Of a stretch of 64,000 nt of DNA, positions 29,159 through 38,448 are shown piece after piece. Numbering within the stretch: the first letter of the stretch is position 1; each line of letters opens with the position of its first letter. The position numbers and the translations under genes are program-made. Below the pieces are notes generated by a model. The model saw nothing but the letters and a program-made list of their open reading frames with translations. It was not told the origin of the DNA and did not search any database. Origin of the DNA: Zavarzinella sp. (GTDB lineage: Bacteria; Planctomycetota; Planctomycetia; Gemmatales; Gemmataceae); the NCBI GenBank assembly GCA_041399155.1, contig JAWKTI010000003.1:558001-622000 (forward strand), in the 5' to 3' direction.

Positions 29159-29476
29159 GACAAAAAAGCAAACCAAGCTAGCGCTGCAGGCTATGTACAC
29201 AATAAGCAAACCGCAGTCGGCTCAGAAGCAAATTCCGTCGCTCACACTTCCGGCTCGTGTCGTTGCTGTTTCTCTTTGAATCTTCGTGGCTTCGTGTGTG
29301 AATGTTTAATGAATTTAATAAATTCCCATGTTTGCGAAACGGGCGATGAAGGCAAAAAGCGAACCAAGCGAACGCGTCGGCTCAAAAAATTGCTACTTCG
29401 GGCAAATTCTTGCAAATGGTGGGTCACTTTGCCAGAATAACTTTTCAGTTCTTACTTTTTTCTGGGAGCGTACCAT

Positions 29477-30583
29477 ATGGGTCTTCTCGACAAACTTCGT
29501 GGCGAATTCATCGATATTATCGAATGGACAGAGCCGAATGACAGCCAGATTCTGTGTTACCGCTTCCCACGGTACAACAACGAAATTAAAAATGGTGCCA
29601 AACTGATTGTGCGGGAAGGTCAGGCGGCCGTTTTCATCAAAGAAGGCCAGCTTGCCGATGTCATGATGCCTGGCATGTATACGCTGGATACCCGCAACAT
29701 GCCCATCCTGTCCACCATTCTGGGCTGGAAGTACGGATTTGAATCACCATTTAAGTGCGAAGTGTACTTCGTTTCCACCAAACAGTGGACCGACCAGAAG
29801 TGGGGCACGCAAAACCCGATTATGCTGCGGGACCCCGAATTCGGCCCTATCCGTGTGCGTGCGTTTGGCTCGTATGCCTTCCGTGTGGCGGACCCCGGGT
29901 TGTTCCTGAAGCAACTCGTGGCCACTGATCCTTCATTTGAGGCCTACGAAATCACCAACCAGCTCCGTAACGCGATTGTTTCGCGATTTGTGGATGTCAT
30001 TGGTCAGGCAAAGATGCCCATTCTGGATCTGGCGGGCAATTACGAGAAAATCAGCACCATTGCTAATGAAAAAATTGCACCCGCAATGCAGGGAATGGGC
30101 CTGACCGTTACCCAATTCTATGTGGAAAATATTTCTCTCCCGCCTGATGTGGAAGAAATGCTCGATAAACGTTCCAGCATGGCGGTGCTGGGCGATATGA
30201 ACCAGTACACCCGCTTCCAGACCGCAAATGCCATTGGCGATGCCGCCAACAACCCCGGTGGGATGGCAGGTTTAGGTGCGGGAATGGGGGCAGGGATGGG
30301 CATGGCTGGTGCGATGATGCATTCCATGGCTCCTGCGGCCCAGGGTGGTGCACCTGCAGGTCCACCTCCGCTGCCGGCAACAGTTCAGTTCTTTGTGGGA
30401 CTGAATGGGATGCAGCAGGGCCCGTTTGATCTGGCAACGCTCTCCGGCAAGATCCGTGCAGGCGAAATTACACGTGCAACGCTGGTCTGGCGTGCTGGAA
30501 TGCCGAACTGGTTGCCAGCAGAAAATGTGCCAGAACTGCAACAGTTATTTGGTAGTAGTCCCCCACCACTGCCACCTGGATAG
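29477..30583 (+). CDS. SPFH (band 7) domain protein with C-terminal GYF_2 domain
   Basis: 368 residues, start preceded by GGGAGCG. Residues ~1-250 are the virion-core/YdjI-like SPFH type: NNEIKNGAKLIVREGQAAVF, GQLADVMMPGMYTLDTRNMP, VRAFGSYAFRVADPGLFLKQ and FYVENISLPPDVEEMLDKRS. A Gly/Ala/Met-rich linker (GLGAGMGAGMGMAGAMMH) follows. The last ~70 residues form a GYF_2 domain: QFFVGLNGMQQGPFDLATLS ... VWRAGMPNWLPAENVPEL. Relatives are found with zinc-ribbon membrane proteins, and one is encoded 75 bases downstream. Probable role in membrane organisation or stress response; the exact function is unknown. Confidence 0.88.
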   Translation: MGLLDKLRGEFIDIIEWTEPNDSQILCYRFPRYNNEIKNGAKLIVREGQAAVFIKEGQLADVMMPGMYTLDTRNMPILSTILGWKYGFESPFKCEVYFVSTKQWTDQKWGTQNPIMLRDPEFGPIRVRAFGSYAFRVADPGLFLKQLVATDPSFEAYEITNQLRNAIVSRFVDVIGQAKMPILDLAGNYEKISTIANEKIAPAMQGMGLTVTQFYVENISLPPDVEEMLDKRSSMAVLGDMNQYTRFQTANAIGDAANNPGGMAGLGAGMGAGMGMAGAMMHSMAPAAQGGAPAGPPPLPATVQFFVGLNGMQQGPFDLATLSGKIRAGEITRATLVWRAGMPNWLPAENVPELQQLFGSSPPPLPPG

Positions 30584-30658
30584 TCATTTGGCTATATAGC
30601 TGATTGGTTAAATTGATATCGTCACTGTAAACGCTTGATCTGAAAGGATTTATCTGCG

Positions 30659-31861
30659 ATGTCTCTGCCGCCACCGTTGCCTGAAGATTCGCCCGTTCCC
30701 CCACAGTTGCCTGGGACTCATCCTGCAGATTCGCGTGAAAAAGCCCCGTCGAAACGCACCCCACCGAAGGGCCGGAAGTTCCCTTGCAGGCAATGTGGGG
30801 CAAAAGTGGACTTCGATCCCGCTGCACGTGGCTTGAAATGCCCTTATTGCGGCTTCACCGAAGTCATTCCCGATGCCACGGACGAAGAAAAAGCCAAAAT
30901 TCTGGAACATGATCTCGAAACATTCCTGCAAAACAACGAGTTGAAAGCCCACGCACTGATTGGTGGGCACAGTTCGCAGGTCAAATGTACCGGCTGCGGT
31001 GCCGTGGTGATTCTGGAAGACCGCGTGGCGACCGATCATTGCCCGTACTGTTCTACCCACCTGGAGAATCGACCGGAAAAAGTAGAGCACCTGATCGATC
31101 CGGAATCGGTGCTGCCTTTTCAAATCGCCCGCCGGGAGGCAGTGGAAAAATTCAACCGCTGGCTGGAAAGCCTTTGGTTTGCACCGTCTGCACTGAAAAA
31201 AATGGCCATTCTGGATCGCTTTGCCAGTATATACACCCCCTACTGGACATACGATTCGATGACGTACACCCGCTACACGGGTGAACGGGGGGATGATTAT
31301 ACTACCACAGAACACTACACCGATTCTTCAGGAAAGTCGCAAACCCGCACAGTAACACACACACGCTGGAGCTTTGCATCAGGTAATATCGAGCACTTTT
31401 TTGATGATGTGTTGATTCCTGCCGCCGAAACGCTTCCGAAACATCTGGTGGCGAAATTATCTCCCTGGCCGCTGCCTGATCTGCAGCCCTACAAAGACGA
31501 TTTTCTCAGCGGCCACCTGGCAGAGCGTTACTCGGTAAACCTGACTGAAGGGCTGGATCGTGCCAAAAAGGTGATGCATGATGCAATTACTGGGATGATC
31601 AATTCCGATATTGGTGGGGACCACCAACGGATTCATTCCCGCCATACGGACCACATCGGGGTGACGTTTAAGCACACCCTGCTGCCCGTGTGGGTGGCCA
31701 ACTACAAATTTCATGAGAAAACTTATCATCTTTTGGTCAATGGCAGCACGGGCAAGGTGGCAGGTGATCGCCCATGGAGCTGGCTGAAAATCCTGAGGTT
31801 GGTGCTGTTGATTCTGATCGTGCTTGCTGGATTGGCATACGCCTACAGCAAAATGAAATAA
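30659..31861 (+). CDS. Zinc-ribbon membrane protein paired with SPFH protein
   Basis: 400 residues. After a proline-rich start (MSLPPPLPEDSPVPPQLPGT) comes a first zinc ribbon at ~residues 42-62, FPCRQCGAKVDF ... LKCPYCGFTEV, and a second, VKCTGCGAVVIL ... TDHCPYCSTHLE. Next are LPFQIARREAVEKFNRWLES and SIYTPYWTYDSMTYTRYTGE, conserved in planctomycete relatives often annotated as TFIIB-type zinc-ribbon proteins. Near the C-terminus TLLPVWVANYKFHEKTYHLL precedes a single membrane helix, LRLVLLILIVLAGLAYAY. It forms an operon with the SPFH gene upstream, suggesting a common membrane complex. Confidence 0.82.
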   Translation: MSLPPPLPEDSPVPPQLPGTHPADSREKAPSKRTPPKGRKFPCRQCGAKVDFDPAARGLKCPYCGFTEVIPDATDEEKAKILEHDLETFLQNNELKAHALIGGHSSQVKCTGCGAVVILEDRVATDHCPYCSTHLENRPEKVEHLIDPESVLPFQIARREAVEKFNRWLESLWFAPSALKKMAILDRFASIYTPYWTYDSMTYTRYTGERGDDYTTTEHYTDSSGKSQTRTVTHTRWSFASGNIEHFFDDVLIPAAETLPKHLVAKLSPWPLPDLQPYKDDFLSGHLAERYSVNLTEGLDRAKKVMHDAITGMINSDIGGDHQRIHSRHTDHIGVTFKHTLLPVWVANYKFHEKTYHLLVNGSTGKVAGDRPWSWLKILRLVLLILIVLAGLAYAYSKMK

Positions 31862-32089
31862 GATGAGAGAAATACCAACTGATCTCACCAAATATTCATT
31901 AAGTTCTGCTAAATCTGCAACAACGCACGGCATTTGGTACTGGAACAATTTCATGGCGATCGAACAAAATAAATCGTCAATTTATGTAACTTTTGTGTAA
32001 CAAAACCGTTGTCGGTGCGTCAAAGATACTGGGAACTTTATCTATCTCTCCGTTTTCGTGTCCCGCCGGTACACAAAGGATTTGGCCAC

Positions 32090-32881
32090 GTGGCAAAAGT
32101 GATCACGGTACCTGATTTTCGAAATGCTCGCATGCTGGGGAATAAATTAACGGTCCTAACCGCCTACGACTACACAATCGCACGCCTGTTTGACGGTGCT
32201 GGAGTCGATGCACTGCTAGTGGGTGATTCGCTGGGTATGGTTATCCAGGGAAATTCCAATGCGTTGTCGGTAACATTGGAAGAGATGATCTACCACACGC
32301 GGTGCGTTGTGAAAGGGAGCTATCGGGCACTGGTTATCAGCGACCTGCCATTCATGACCTACCAGTTATCGCCCATGCAGGCACTAGAGAATGCAGGTAG
32401 ATTGATCAAAGAAAGTGGTGCTACCGCCGTTAAGTTGGAAGGTGGTGTCCGCAGCGCTCCCGCCATTGAAGCCTGTGTAATGGCCGATATTCCGGTGATG
32501 GCCCATATTGGCATGACCCCACAATCGGTGCATCGTTTTGGTGGCTTCAAGGTGCAACGGGACGCAGAGCGAATTATCGAGGACGCACTAGCGGTCGAAC
32601 AGGCAGGCGCTTTCGCCGTGGTGCTGGAATGTATTCCCGCAGAAGTGGCAAAAACAATCACCGATCAATTAAAAATCCCCACCATCGGCATTGGTGCAGG
32701 CAAATACTGTACCGGCCAGGTGTTGGTGGGGCAGGATTTGCTGGGCTTATATTCCGACATCCGCCCCAAGTTTGTGAAAGAATACATCAACGCAGGCACA
32801 CTGATTAAACAAGCCGTGGAAACGTATGTGAACGAAGTGAAAACAGGCGACTTCCCAGGCGAGCAGCATTCATTTCATTGA
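32090..32881 (+). CDS. panB: 3-methyl-2-oxobutanoate hydroxymethyltransferase
   Basis: 263 residues from the GTG at 32090, which has AAAGGA nine bases upstream; an earlier TTG is open but would add an unusual leader. Family blocks are present: LTAYDYTIARLFDGAGVDAL, VGDSLGMVIQGN, VTLEEMIYHTRCVVKG, SDLPFMTYQLSP, AVKLEGG, PVMAHIGMTPQSVHRFGGFK, AFAVVLECIP, TIGIGAGKYCTGQVLVGQDL. PanB adds a hydroxymethyl group from methylene-tetrahydrofolate to 2-oxoisovalerate, the first step to pantothenate and coenzyme A. No other pan gene is adjacent. Confidence 0.95.
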   Translation: MAKVITVPDFRNARMLGNKLTVLTAYDYTIARLFDGAGVDALLVGDSLGMVIQGNSNALSVTLEEMIYHTRCVVKGSYRALVISDLPFMTYQLSPMQALENAGRLIKESGATAVKLEGGVRSAPAIEACVMADIPVMAHIGMTPQSVHRFGGFKVQRDAERIIEDALAVEQAGAFAVVLECIPAEVAKTITDQLKIPTIGIGAGKYCTGQVLVGQDLLGLYSDIRPKFVKEYINAGTLIKQAVETYVNEVKTGDFPGEQHSFH

Positions 32882-32888
32882 GTTCTCA

Positions 32889-33325
32889 ACAACCGTCAAT
32901 TCCCGCGCAGGCGGGAATCCATGCCTTCACGGTTAGGACTCACGTGAGGACCAGGATCGGAAGATATCCAGGATCGTAGCACGGGCGTCCCGCCCGTGGA
33001 TAATCGACATGGGCGGGACGCCCATGCTACGTGCAAAGATGACTTCTGACTTTATCCGCCAGCTCACGGTCACTCAATTGAGTAATTCGATTATCCTGGG
33101 GACAGGCTGGTTGTGATTTCTTGTGAGACGATTGTTTGTAAGATCGTCATTCCCGCGCAGGTGGGAATCCATGCCTTCACGGTTAGGATCCACGTGAGGA
33201 CCGGGATCGGAAGATATCCAGGCTTCAACGTGATCGTAGCACGGGCGTCCCGCCCGTGGATAATCGACGTGGGCGAGACGCCCATGTTACGAGTAAAGAT
33301 GGTTTCTGACTTTATCCGCCACATC
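32889..33325. repeat. ~180-base direct duplication with REP and GC-rich palindromes
   Basis: Two copies, about 32889-33075 and 33140-33325. Each has the ATTCCCGCGCAGG.GGGAAT palindrome, TCCATGCCTTCACGGTTAGG, CACGTGAGGACC.GGATCGG, then GTAGCACGGGCGTCCCGCCC facing GGGCG(G/A)GACGCCCATG, then TTTCTGACTTTATCCGCCA-like bases. Copy 2 has a short insertion (CTTCAACGT) and several substitutions. No gene is visible. Confidence 0.8.
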
Positions 33326-33332
33326 ACGATCA

Positions 33333-34370
33333 CTATTGATCGGACATGATCTTTGCAATTGGCTGGGTGCCTTCGACATGCTGAAAGATGATTTTCAGAA
33401 TGACTGTAAACGGCACTGCCAGCAGCATTCCCGCCAGACCCCAGCAGGTGCCCCAGAAAGACAGGGCCAACAGAATCACCAGTGGGCTGACCCCCACTGC
33501 CTTACCAATGATGCGTGGCTCCAGGAATGAGGCCGAGGCAATATGTACTGCAAGCAGGATGATCACCACTCCGAACGCTTCCCAGGTGGCACCCAGTTGC
33601 AAAAATGCAAACAGGCCTGGGATTCCAAATCCGACCAGCGAACCAACATAGGGCACAAAATTGCAGAAAAAGGTCAGTGCGGCCCAGACCAGTGCAGATC
33701 GCACTCCCACTGCTGAAAACAGGATGGCGACTGGTAATGCCAGCAGAAAACTGGATTTTACTTTGGCCGTCAGAAAATTGGCAATTCCCTGATTGATGCC
33801 ACGAAGTGTATCCATGATTTTGTCTGAATAATCGATGGAAAATGCCCCAGCTACGCGAGTGGGGAACTTTCCTGCTTCAATCAGAATAAACACCAGATAC
33901 AGGCCCACAATCAAGGCGTTCAGAATAATATCCGCGACCAGTGTGGCCAGTTCTTTCAATCGAACATTGGCACTTTCGCCGCCTTTCTGTTCCAGATGAA
34001 TCAGATCTCGGATATTCCGTCCCATCTTGGGCGACTTCGATTCGACAAACGTGGCGAACTGTTCGGTAATCTGTCGTAACTGCATGATCATCGTGGGCAG
34101 TTCTTCACGCAGGGTGGAAATAATCGACTGGATCAGTGCAGCAAACAGATACACCGTGAGCACTGTGATTGTCACCACGAACACCAGAGAAAAGTTTTTC
34201 GGCAGGCGGGTGCGGATATGAAAATACGCAGGCAGGATCACATATGCACAGAGTACTGCCAGAAACAGCGGCTTCAGCACCACCGCCAGTTCCTGCAACA
34301 GATACCAGGCACCTGCGAGGATCACAATCCAGCGCGCAACCGAAGCTAAATTGGAATTCGTGGTTGTCAT
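33333..34370 (-). CDS. AI-2E family transporter (PerM-like)
   Basis: 345 residues from the ATG at 34370 (the frame extends three codons to a TTG). Hydrophobic helices are arranged as in PF01594: two pairs near the N-terminus (VARWIVILAGAWYLL, LFLAVLCAYVILPAYFHIRT, FSLVFVVTITVLTVYLFAAL), a soluble helical segment (QLRQITEQFATFVESKSPKM), then LVADIILNALIVGLYLVFIL, and a C-terminal bundle with FCNFVPYVGSLVGFGIPGLF, EPRIIGKAVGVSPLVILLAL and WGLAGMLLAVPFTVILKIIF. The PYVGSLVG and EPRIIGK motifs are diagnostic. Members export small molecules or act in Na+/H+ exchange; the substrate here is unknown. Confidence 0.9.
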   Translation of the reverse strand: MTTTNSNLASVARWIVILAGAWYLLQELAVVLKPLFLAVLCAYVILPAYFHIRTRLPKNFSLVFVVTITVLTVYLFAALIQSIISTLREELPTMIMQLRQITEQFATFVESKSPKMGRNIRDLIHLEQKGGESANVRLKELATLVADIILNALIVGLYLVFILIEAGKFPTRVAGAFSIDYSDKIMDTLRGINQGIANFLTAKVKSSFLLALPVAILFSAVGVRSALVWAALTFFCNFVPYVGSLVGFGIPGLFAFLQLGATWEAFGVVIILLAVHIASASFLEPRIIGKAVGVSPLVILLALSFWGTCWGLAGMLLAVPFTVILKIIFQHVEGTQPIAKIMSDQ

Positions 34371-34461
34371 CAATTTCAATCCGTCTGGTTCAGTAACAAG
34401 AAAGTAATTCTTACTTTATGAAGTGATATTTGTGCGTGGGGAATCTGCAGGCAATGTACAG

Positions 34462-35088
34462 TTATTTCAGTTCGCTCAGGCGGATATTTTTATACCAAAC
34501 CTGCACTTTTGCCCCACCGTGGACCTGCAGGGCAATCACGCCTGAATCATCAATATCAGGTTCCTTTTCGGTATAGTCCACTGTGGGGATGCCATTCAGG
34601 AATAATTGAACCCGCTTCCCTTCGCAGCGAATGGTGTATTCGTTCCATTCACCATGTTTCACCGCTTTTTCCAGCACCTCTTTGGTGGGCTGGGCCAGAA
34701 TTTTCCGGCGACGCGATTCATCGTACAAGGCACCCCAGTAGTGCTGGCCAATATCTGCCTGATAGCCAATCACTTCATGGTGGTTCGGAATCCGTTTCGT
34801 GCGAAACTGAATTCCCGCATTCATTTTGTCTTTGTCGCCAGCAATTTTGAAATCCACTTTCAGTTCAAAATCTTTGTACGTTTTCGTGGTGCTCAGAAAC
34901 TCGTTTCGGGCTACCACTTTATCCAGCGAACCAGCGGTAATCATGCCGTCTTCGATTCGCCAGATGGTTTTGGTATCACCTTCCCAGCCAGCAAACGATT
35001 TGCCATCGAACAGGATGGTGGGTTCGGCACTTGCCCCACACAGCGGGAAACAGGCCACAGTCAAGCAACAGAACAGGAGAGGTTTCAT
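34462..35088 (-). CDS. Secreted DUF1080 (3-keto-disaccharide hydrolase-like) protein
   Basis: 208 residues from the ATG at 35088; a GTG three codons earlier overlaps the upstream stop and is also possible. Signal peptide MKPLLFCCLTVACFPLCGAS. The mature protein matches DUF1080: LFDGKSFAGWEGDTKTIWRI, EDGMITAG, EFLSTTKTYKDFELKVDFKI, NAGIQFRTKRI, GYQADIGQHYWGALYDESRR, EWNEYTIRCEGKRVQLFLNG and GVIALQVHGG. The fold is a concanavalin-type jelly roll. Planctomycetes carry dozens, probably acting on polysaccharides. It is likely cotranscribed with the preceding gene. Confidence 0.9.
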   Translation of the reverse strand: MKPLLFCCLTVACFPLCGASAEPTILFDGKSFAGWEGDTKTIWRIEDGMITAGSLDKVVARNEFLSTTKTYKDFELKVDFKIAGDKDKMNAGIQFRTKRIPNHHEVIGYQADIGQHYWGALYDESRRRKILAQPTKEVLEKAVKHGEWNEYTIRCEGKRVQLFLNGIPTVDYTEKEPDIDDSGVIALQVHGGAKVQVWYKNIRLSELK

Positions 35089-35093
35089 GATGT

Positions 35094-35843
35094 TCACTTG
35101 GGGATTTTCATTTCAAACAAACTGTCATCCAGTTTCTTTTCTATTTTCATATCGGAGATCGTTTCAACAACAAAGGGTTTCCCACTGCGGACAATTTCGA
35201 TCTTTTCGAACTGCCACGTTCCGTCTTTTGCTTTGGTATATTTCAGGAATTTGGCTTCCTGTTTTACAAAGTCTTCGGTGGCATCATCAAATGCCATCGA
35301 GACGTTTTTGTACAGCAGATAGGTTTTGCTGTCGAAATAGAGCTGCACATCTTTCTGACCTTTACAGGCAACATTGATACCTAACAGTTCTTTGTCGCCT
35401 TCTTTGATACTGGGCAACATTTTCAACTGATATTTTTCTTCCAGCAACGGGTAGAGCATTCCCAGTTCCATGGTGTAGGCGGTGGTCAGGAAGCCTGCTT
35501 TCTTTTTCTCTTCCATTTCGCGTTTCATATCGCCGGAGCTTTCCCAGGCATTTTTGCCATCGGTCATAGCGGTGATTTCGACTTTCATGCCACCAAAATT
35601 CATTTCCATATCGAAGCGAATCTTCAGGGGTGACTGAAAATAGTATTTTGCTTTGTAAGGAAATTGCATTTCCCCCATGGAAAAAAGGCCATCCACTTTC
35701 CACGAGATCGACTTCATTTTTTTGACGTTTTCCAGCCCACCCTGGGCTTTGATGGCGCGATCAAGCAGATCTTTCGCATCATCGGCATTACCGCACGCTG
35801 CCAGCACCAGCGTGGTGCAAACAGAGAAGACAATACTTTTCAT
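35094..35843 (-). CDS. Secreted LolA-fold-like hypothetical protein
   Basis: 249 residues with signal MKSIVFSVCTTLVLAACGNA, which also carries a lipobox-like LAAC. The mature part is a single domain: LLDRAIKAQGGLENVKKMKS, ISWKVDGLFSMGEMQFPYKA, YFQSPLKIRFDMEMNFGGMK, DGKNAWESSGDMKREMEEKK. These are the antiparallel strands and the A..A.GG motif seen in LolA/LppX-type and outer-membrane lipoprotein-sorting-like proteins of planctomycetes. Such folds bind lipid or lipid-like ligands. Its stop lies immediately before the DUF1080 gene start, so the two are probably one operon. Confidence 0.7.
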   Translation of the reverse strand: MKSIVFSVCTTLVLAACGNADDAKDLLDRAIKAQGGLENVKKMKSISWKVDGLFSMGEMQFPYKAKYYFQSPLKIRFDMEMNFGGMKVEITAMTDGKNAWESSGDMKREMEEKKKAGFLTTAYTMELGMLYPLLEEKYQLKMLPSIKEGDKELLGINVACKGQKDVQLYFDSKTYLLYKNVSMAFDDATEDFVKQEAKFLKYTKAKDGTWQFEKIEIVRSGKPFVVETISDMKIEKKLDDSLFEMKIPK

Positions 35844-36090
35844 TAGAAACCTCGCTCAAGCAGTACCAAATGAACAGTCCCGACCCACCAAATGGCCAGC
35901 ACCGTTTTACCAACATATATAATATTGCCAAATGGCATGTAAATTGATTCACTATTTTGCTGAAAATTGCAATATGGCGGAAAAAAGTCGAAAAAAGTCG
36001 GATTTTTGGGTGTTCTGAAAATTTATTGTTGTGCAACTATCGCACTTTTTGAATTCTCTTCGACTCTGAAGGTGTCGACTCTAAGGTGTT

Positions 36091-36180
36091 GCCACAAAAA
36101 ATGAGAATGCTATCATTTTTGTGGGTTCGGGCACTTTCCGGCAGATTTTTTCACCACTTGGTGGGTTTATGTGCTTTGGG
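36091..36180 (+). repeat. Dispersed repeat, copy 2 (pairs with 3.8 kb)
   Basis: TTTTTGTGGGTTCGGGCACT, then TTCCGGCAGATTTTTTCACC and ACTTGGTGGGTTT. It is the same word order as the minus-strand copy at 3770-3852. The surrounding 35844-36304 shows no other feature; the 68-codon frame across it is spurious. Confidence 0.55.
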
Positions 36181-36304
36181 AAAGGCAGGAAAAGCGCTTT
36201 CTGTCCAGATTCTTGTCCAGCACCACTTGATCAAAATGCAAAACACGGCTATGGTCAAATTTGCTGATGTGCGTGTGCCCACGTTTCGATAGGGGGTAAG
36301 TTCC

Positions 36305-37144
36305 GTGAAATTGTTTCAATTCTGTGCAATCCTGACCATTCTGGCGGGTGCAGGCAGCGTGCGTGCCCAATCGGATTCAACAGAAGAATACAATGTGAAT
36401 CCAGAACGTGGCACCGCTGACCGCGAAGATGTGTGGACGTTGAACTTTCGCTTCTACGATCCGCGTATTATTGTCGAACGGGTGCCTGGTCGTGGCACCA
36501 AGATAGTCTGGTACATGTTGTACAGCGTCTACAATACCGATCCCAAGAAAGATGTGCACACTTTTGTGCCCGATATCGAACTGGTAACGCTTGACCGCCA
36601 CACCCGTCATGCAGATGAAATTATGCCGTCGTTGCAGACCGCCATCCAGAAGCGTGAAGACCCCACAGGTCGACTGAACATTCATAACTCGGTTACCGTG
36701 ATGGAAAAACCGATCCCACTGTCCAAAGAAGATGCTTTTCCCCGCGTGGTGAATGGCGTGGCGATCTGGACTGATGTTGATCCGGCACCCAGTGAAAAGG
36801 CAAAACAGCCCCGCACGAACAAGTTCAGCATCTTTATTGCGGGCTTGTCGAACGGTTATACCGATTCGGAACGTGACCCCACCACAAATAAGCCGATTAT
36901 TAAACGGAAAACTTTGCAGCTCGATTTTGAACGATTGGGTGATGGGGAGAGAATTGATCCCTCCGGTATTCGCTGGACAGGAAAATACACCTGGATTTAT
37001 CGCGAAACAACACCGGTTGACCCACTTCCGTTAAAAAAAGATGAAAAAGATCCCCAATTGAATCTCTTTCCTTCATTGAAATTAAACAATTTGCCGAAAC
37101 AAACGGTATCTGAACCGATTCTTCCGATTACGGATAAACGGTAA
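36305..37144 (+). CDS. Secreted conserved planctomycete hypothetical protein
   Basis: 279 residues. Signal MKLFQFCAILTILAGAGSVR ending ...RAQSD. The start was read as GTG at 36305, preceded by GGGGTAAG. The mature protein contains WTLNFRFYDPRIIVERVPGR, WYMLYSVYNTDPKKDVHTFV, ERLGDGERIDPSGIRWTGKY and TWIYRE, which I recall from unnamed secreted proteins in Gemmata-like genomes; no characterised domain. It is acidic and rich in charged residues, with a low-complexity Lys/Asp stretch (PLPLKKDEKDPQ) near the end. Possibly periplasmic. Confidence 0.6.
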   Translation: MKLFQFCAILTILAGAGSVRAQSDSTEEYNVNPERGTADREDVWTLNFRFYDPRIIVERVPGRGTKIVWYMLYSVYNTDPKKDVHTFVPDIELVTLDRHTRHADEIMPSLQTAIQKREDPTGRLNIHNSVTVMEKPIPLSKEDAFPRVVNGVAIWTDVDPAPSEKAKQPRTNKFSIFIAGLSNGYTDSERDPTTNKPIIKRKTLQLDFERLGDGERIDPSGIRWTGKYTWIYRETTPVDPLPLKKDEKDPQLNLFPSLKLNNLPKQTVSEPILPITDKR

Positions 37145-37382
37145 GACAGGTGCCGTATCACCGACAGACTCGTAAACTGATACCAGATAAGAATTTGCGT
37201 CGATAGATCCTGTATCGTTGGCGGGCTGAAATTCTTTTGATTGCACCAACATCAGATTAATTTTCTGTTTTGTTTTCGCCGAACAAAATGGTATATTGGC
37301 TGTTTGTGCTTAGTCTGAGAGTACCTGGTTCTTTCTGGATACCAACCGCCAAACTCTCTCCGAGGCGCGTAATGCGAGATCC

Positions 37383-38402
37383 ATGCAACTGTTAACTTCT
37401 AGGAAAATACACGTTCGGAATACAGAAAAACCCACCAGTGTGCTGGTCTGTGGTACTGGTTCAAGAGTTCCAGAACAAATAATCCCCAATGATTGGTTTG
37501 CTGGACGTGTTGAAACCAACGATGAATGGATTCGGACGAGGACGGGGATTCTGGAAAGACGCTTCGTTTCCGAAGGCCAATCCACCACCACCATGGCTCT
37601 GGATGCTGCACGGAAAGCCTTAGCCAATTCGGACTTAGATGCAAAAGACCTGGACATGATCATCTGTGCCACGGTCACACCCGATATGATGTGCCCTGCA
37701 GTAGCCTGCCAGTTGCAGGCACAACTCGAATGTCGGAATATTCCCTCATTCGACGTTTCCGCAGCTTGCACCGGCTTTATTTACGCACTGAGCATTGCCG
37801 AACAATTTATTCGTTCTGGTGCCGCCCAACATATTCTGGTGGTGGGCTCAGAATCACTTTCGCGGGCGATGGACCTTACCGATCGCAATAGTTGTATCCT
37901 CTTCGGCGACGGTGCCGGTGCTGTAATCCTGGGGGCATCCGACGTAAAAGACGTGGGGATCCATTCCGTAAATGTTTACGCAGACGGAACTTTGGGGCAT
38001 TTAATCACCGTGCCCAGCATGCACACCAAGCAGATTTCTCAGGGTACGCGGTCTGATTTTCTGGAAATGAACGGCAGAGAAGTGTTTAAATTTGCCGTAC
38101 GGAAAATGATTGAACTGATGCAGGAAGGCATGGAGCAGTGCCACGCGATGGGTAAGCAGCTTGATCTGGTTGTTCCTCACCAGGTGAACAAGCGGATTAT
38201 TGACGCTGCACTGGAACAAAATGGCTTTCCTGCCGACCAGGTAATGGTGAATTTACAGTACTATGGCAATACCTCAGCCGCATCCGTGCCAATTGCCCTC
38301 GACGAAGCGGTAACATCCGGCAAAGCAAAACCTGGCGATACTTTACTGCTGATCGCTTTTGGAGGCGGCCTCACGTGGGGCTCCAGCCTGATTACCCTCT
38401 AA
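37383..38402 (+). CDS. fabH: Beta-ketoacyl-ACP synthase III
   Basis: 339 residues. Thiolase-fold blocks: VCGTGSRVPEQIIPNDWFAG, TNDEWIRTRTGILERRFVSE, ATVTPDMMCPAVACQLQ, FDVSAACTGFIYALSIAEQF with catalytic Cys at 129, CILFGDGAGAVILG, LDLVVPHQVNKRIIDAALEQ with the His, and YYGNTSAASVPIALDEAV with the Asn. FabH condenses acetyl-CoA with malonyl-ACP to start fatty acid synthesis. The start is not certain: the first ~15 residues (MQLLTSRKIHVRNTEKP) are not family-like and no strong ribosome site is visible. dapA follows 46 bases downstream on the same strand. Confidence 0.95.
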   Translation: MQLLTSRKIHVRNTEKPTSVLVCGTGSRVPEQIIPNDWFAGRVETNDEWIRTRTGILERRFVSEGQSTTTMALDAARKALANSDLDAKDLDMIICATVTPDMMCPAVACQLQAQLECRNIPSFDVSAACTGFIYALSIAEQFIRSGAAQHILVVGSESLSRAMDLTDRNSCILFGDGAGAVILGASDVKDVGIHSVNVYADGTLGHLITVPSMHTKQISQGTRSDFLEMNGREVFKFAVRKMIELMQEGMEQCHAMGKQLDLVVPHQVNKRIIDAALEQNGFPADQVMVNLQYYGNTSAASVPIALDEAVTSGKAKPGDTLLLIAFGGGLTWGSSLITL

Positions 38403-38448
38403 TATTCTCATAGAATTTTCATCAATTGGCTTTTCCAGAGCACCTCCC

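Noticed and set aside
36086..36292. 68-codon frame over the dispersed repeat
   Set aside because: Only the repeat portion is similar to the other copy, in a different genomic context; there is no supporting start signal.
37312..37380. TPP riboswitch upstream of fabH (CTGAGA and CTGGATACCA words)
   Set aside because: The 5' GGGGTGC stem and the internal ACCTGA block are missing, and the gene downstream is not a thiamine gene. The match is probably chance.
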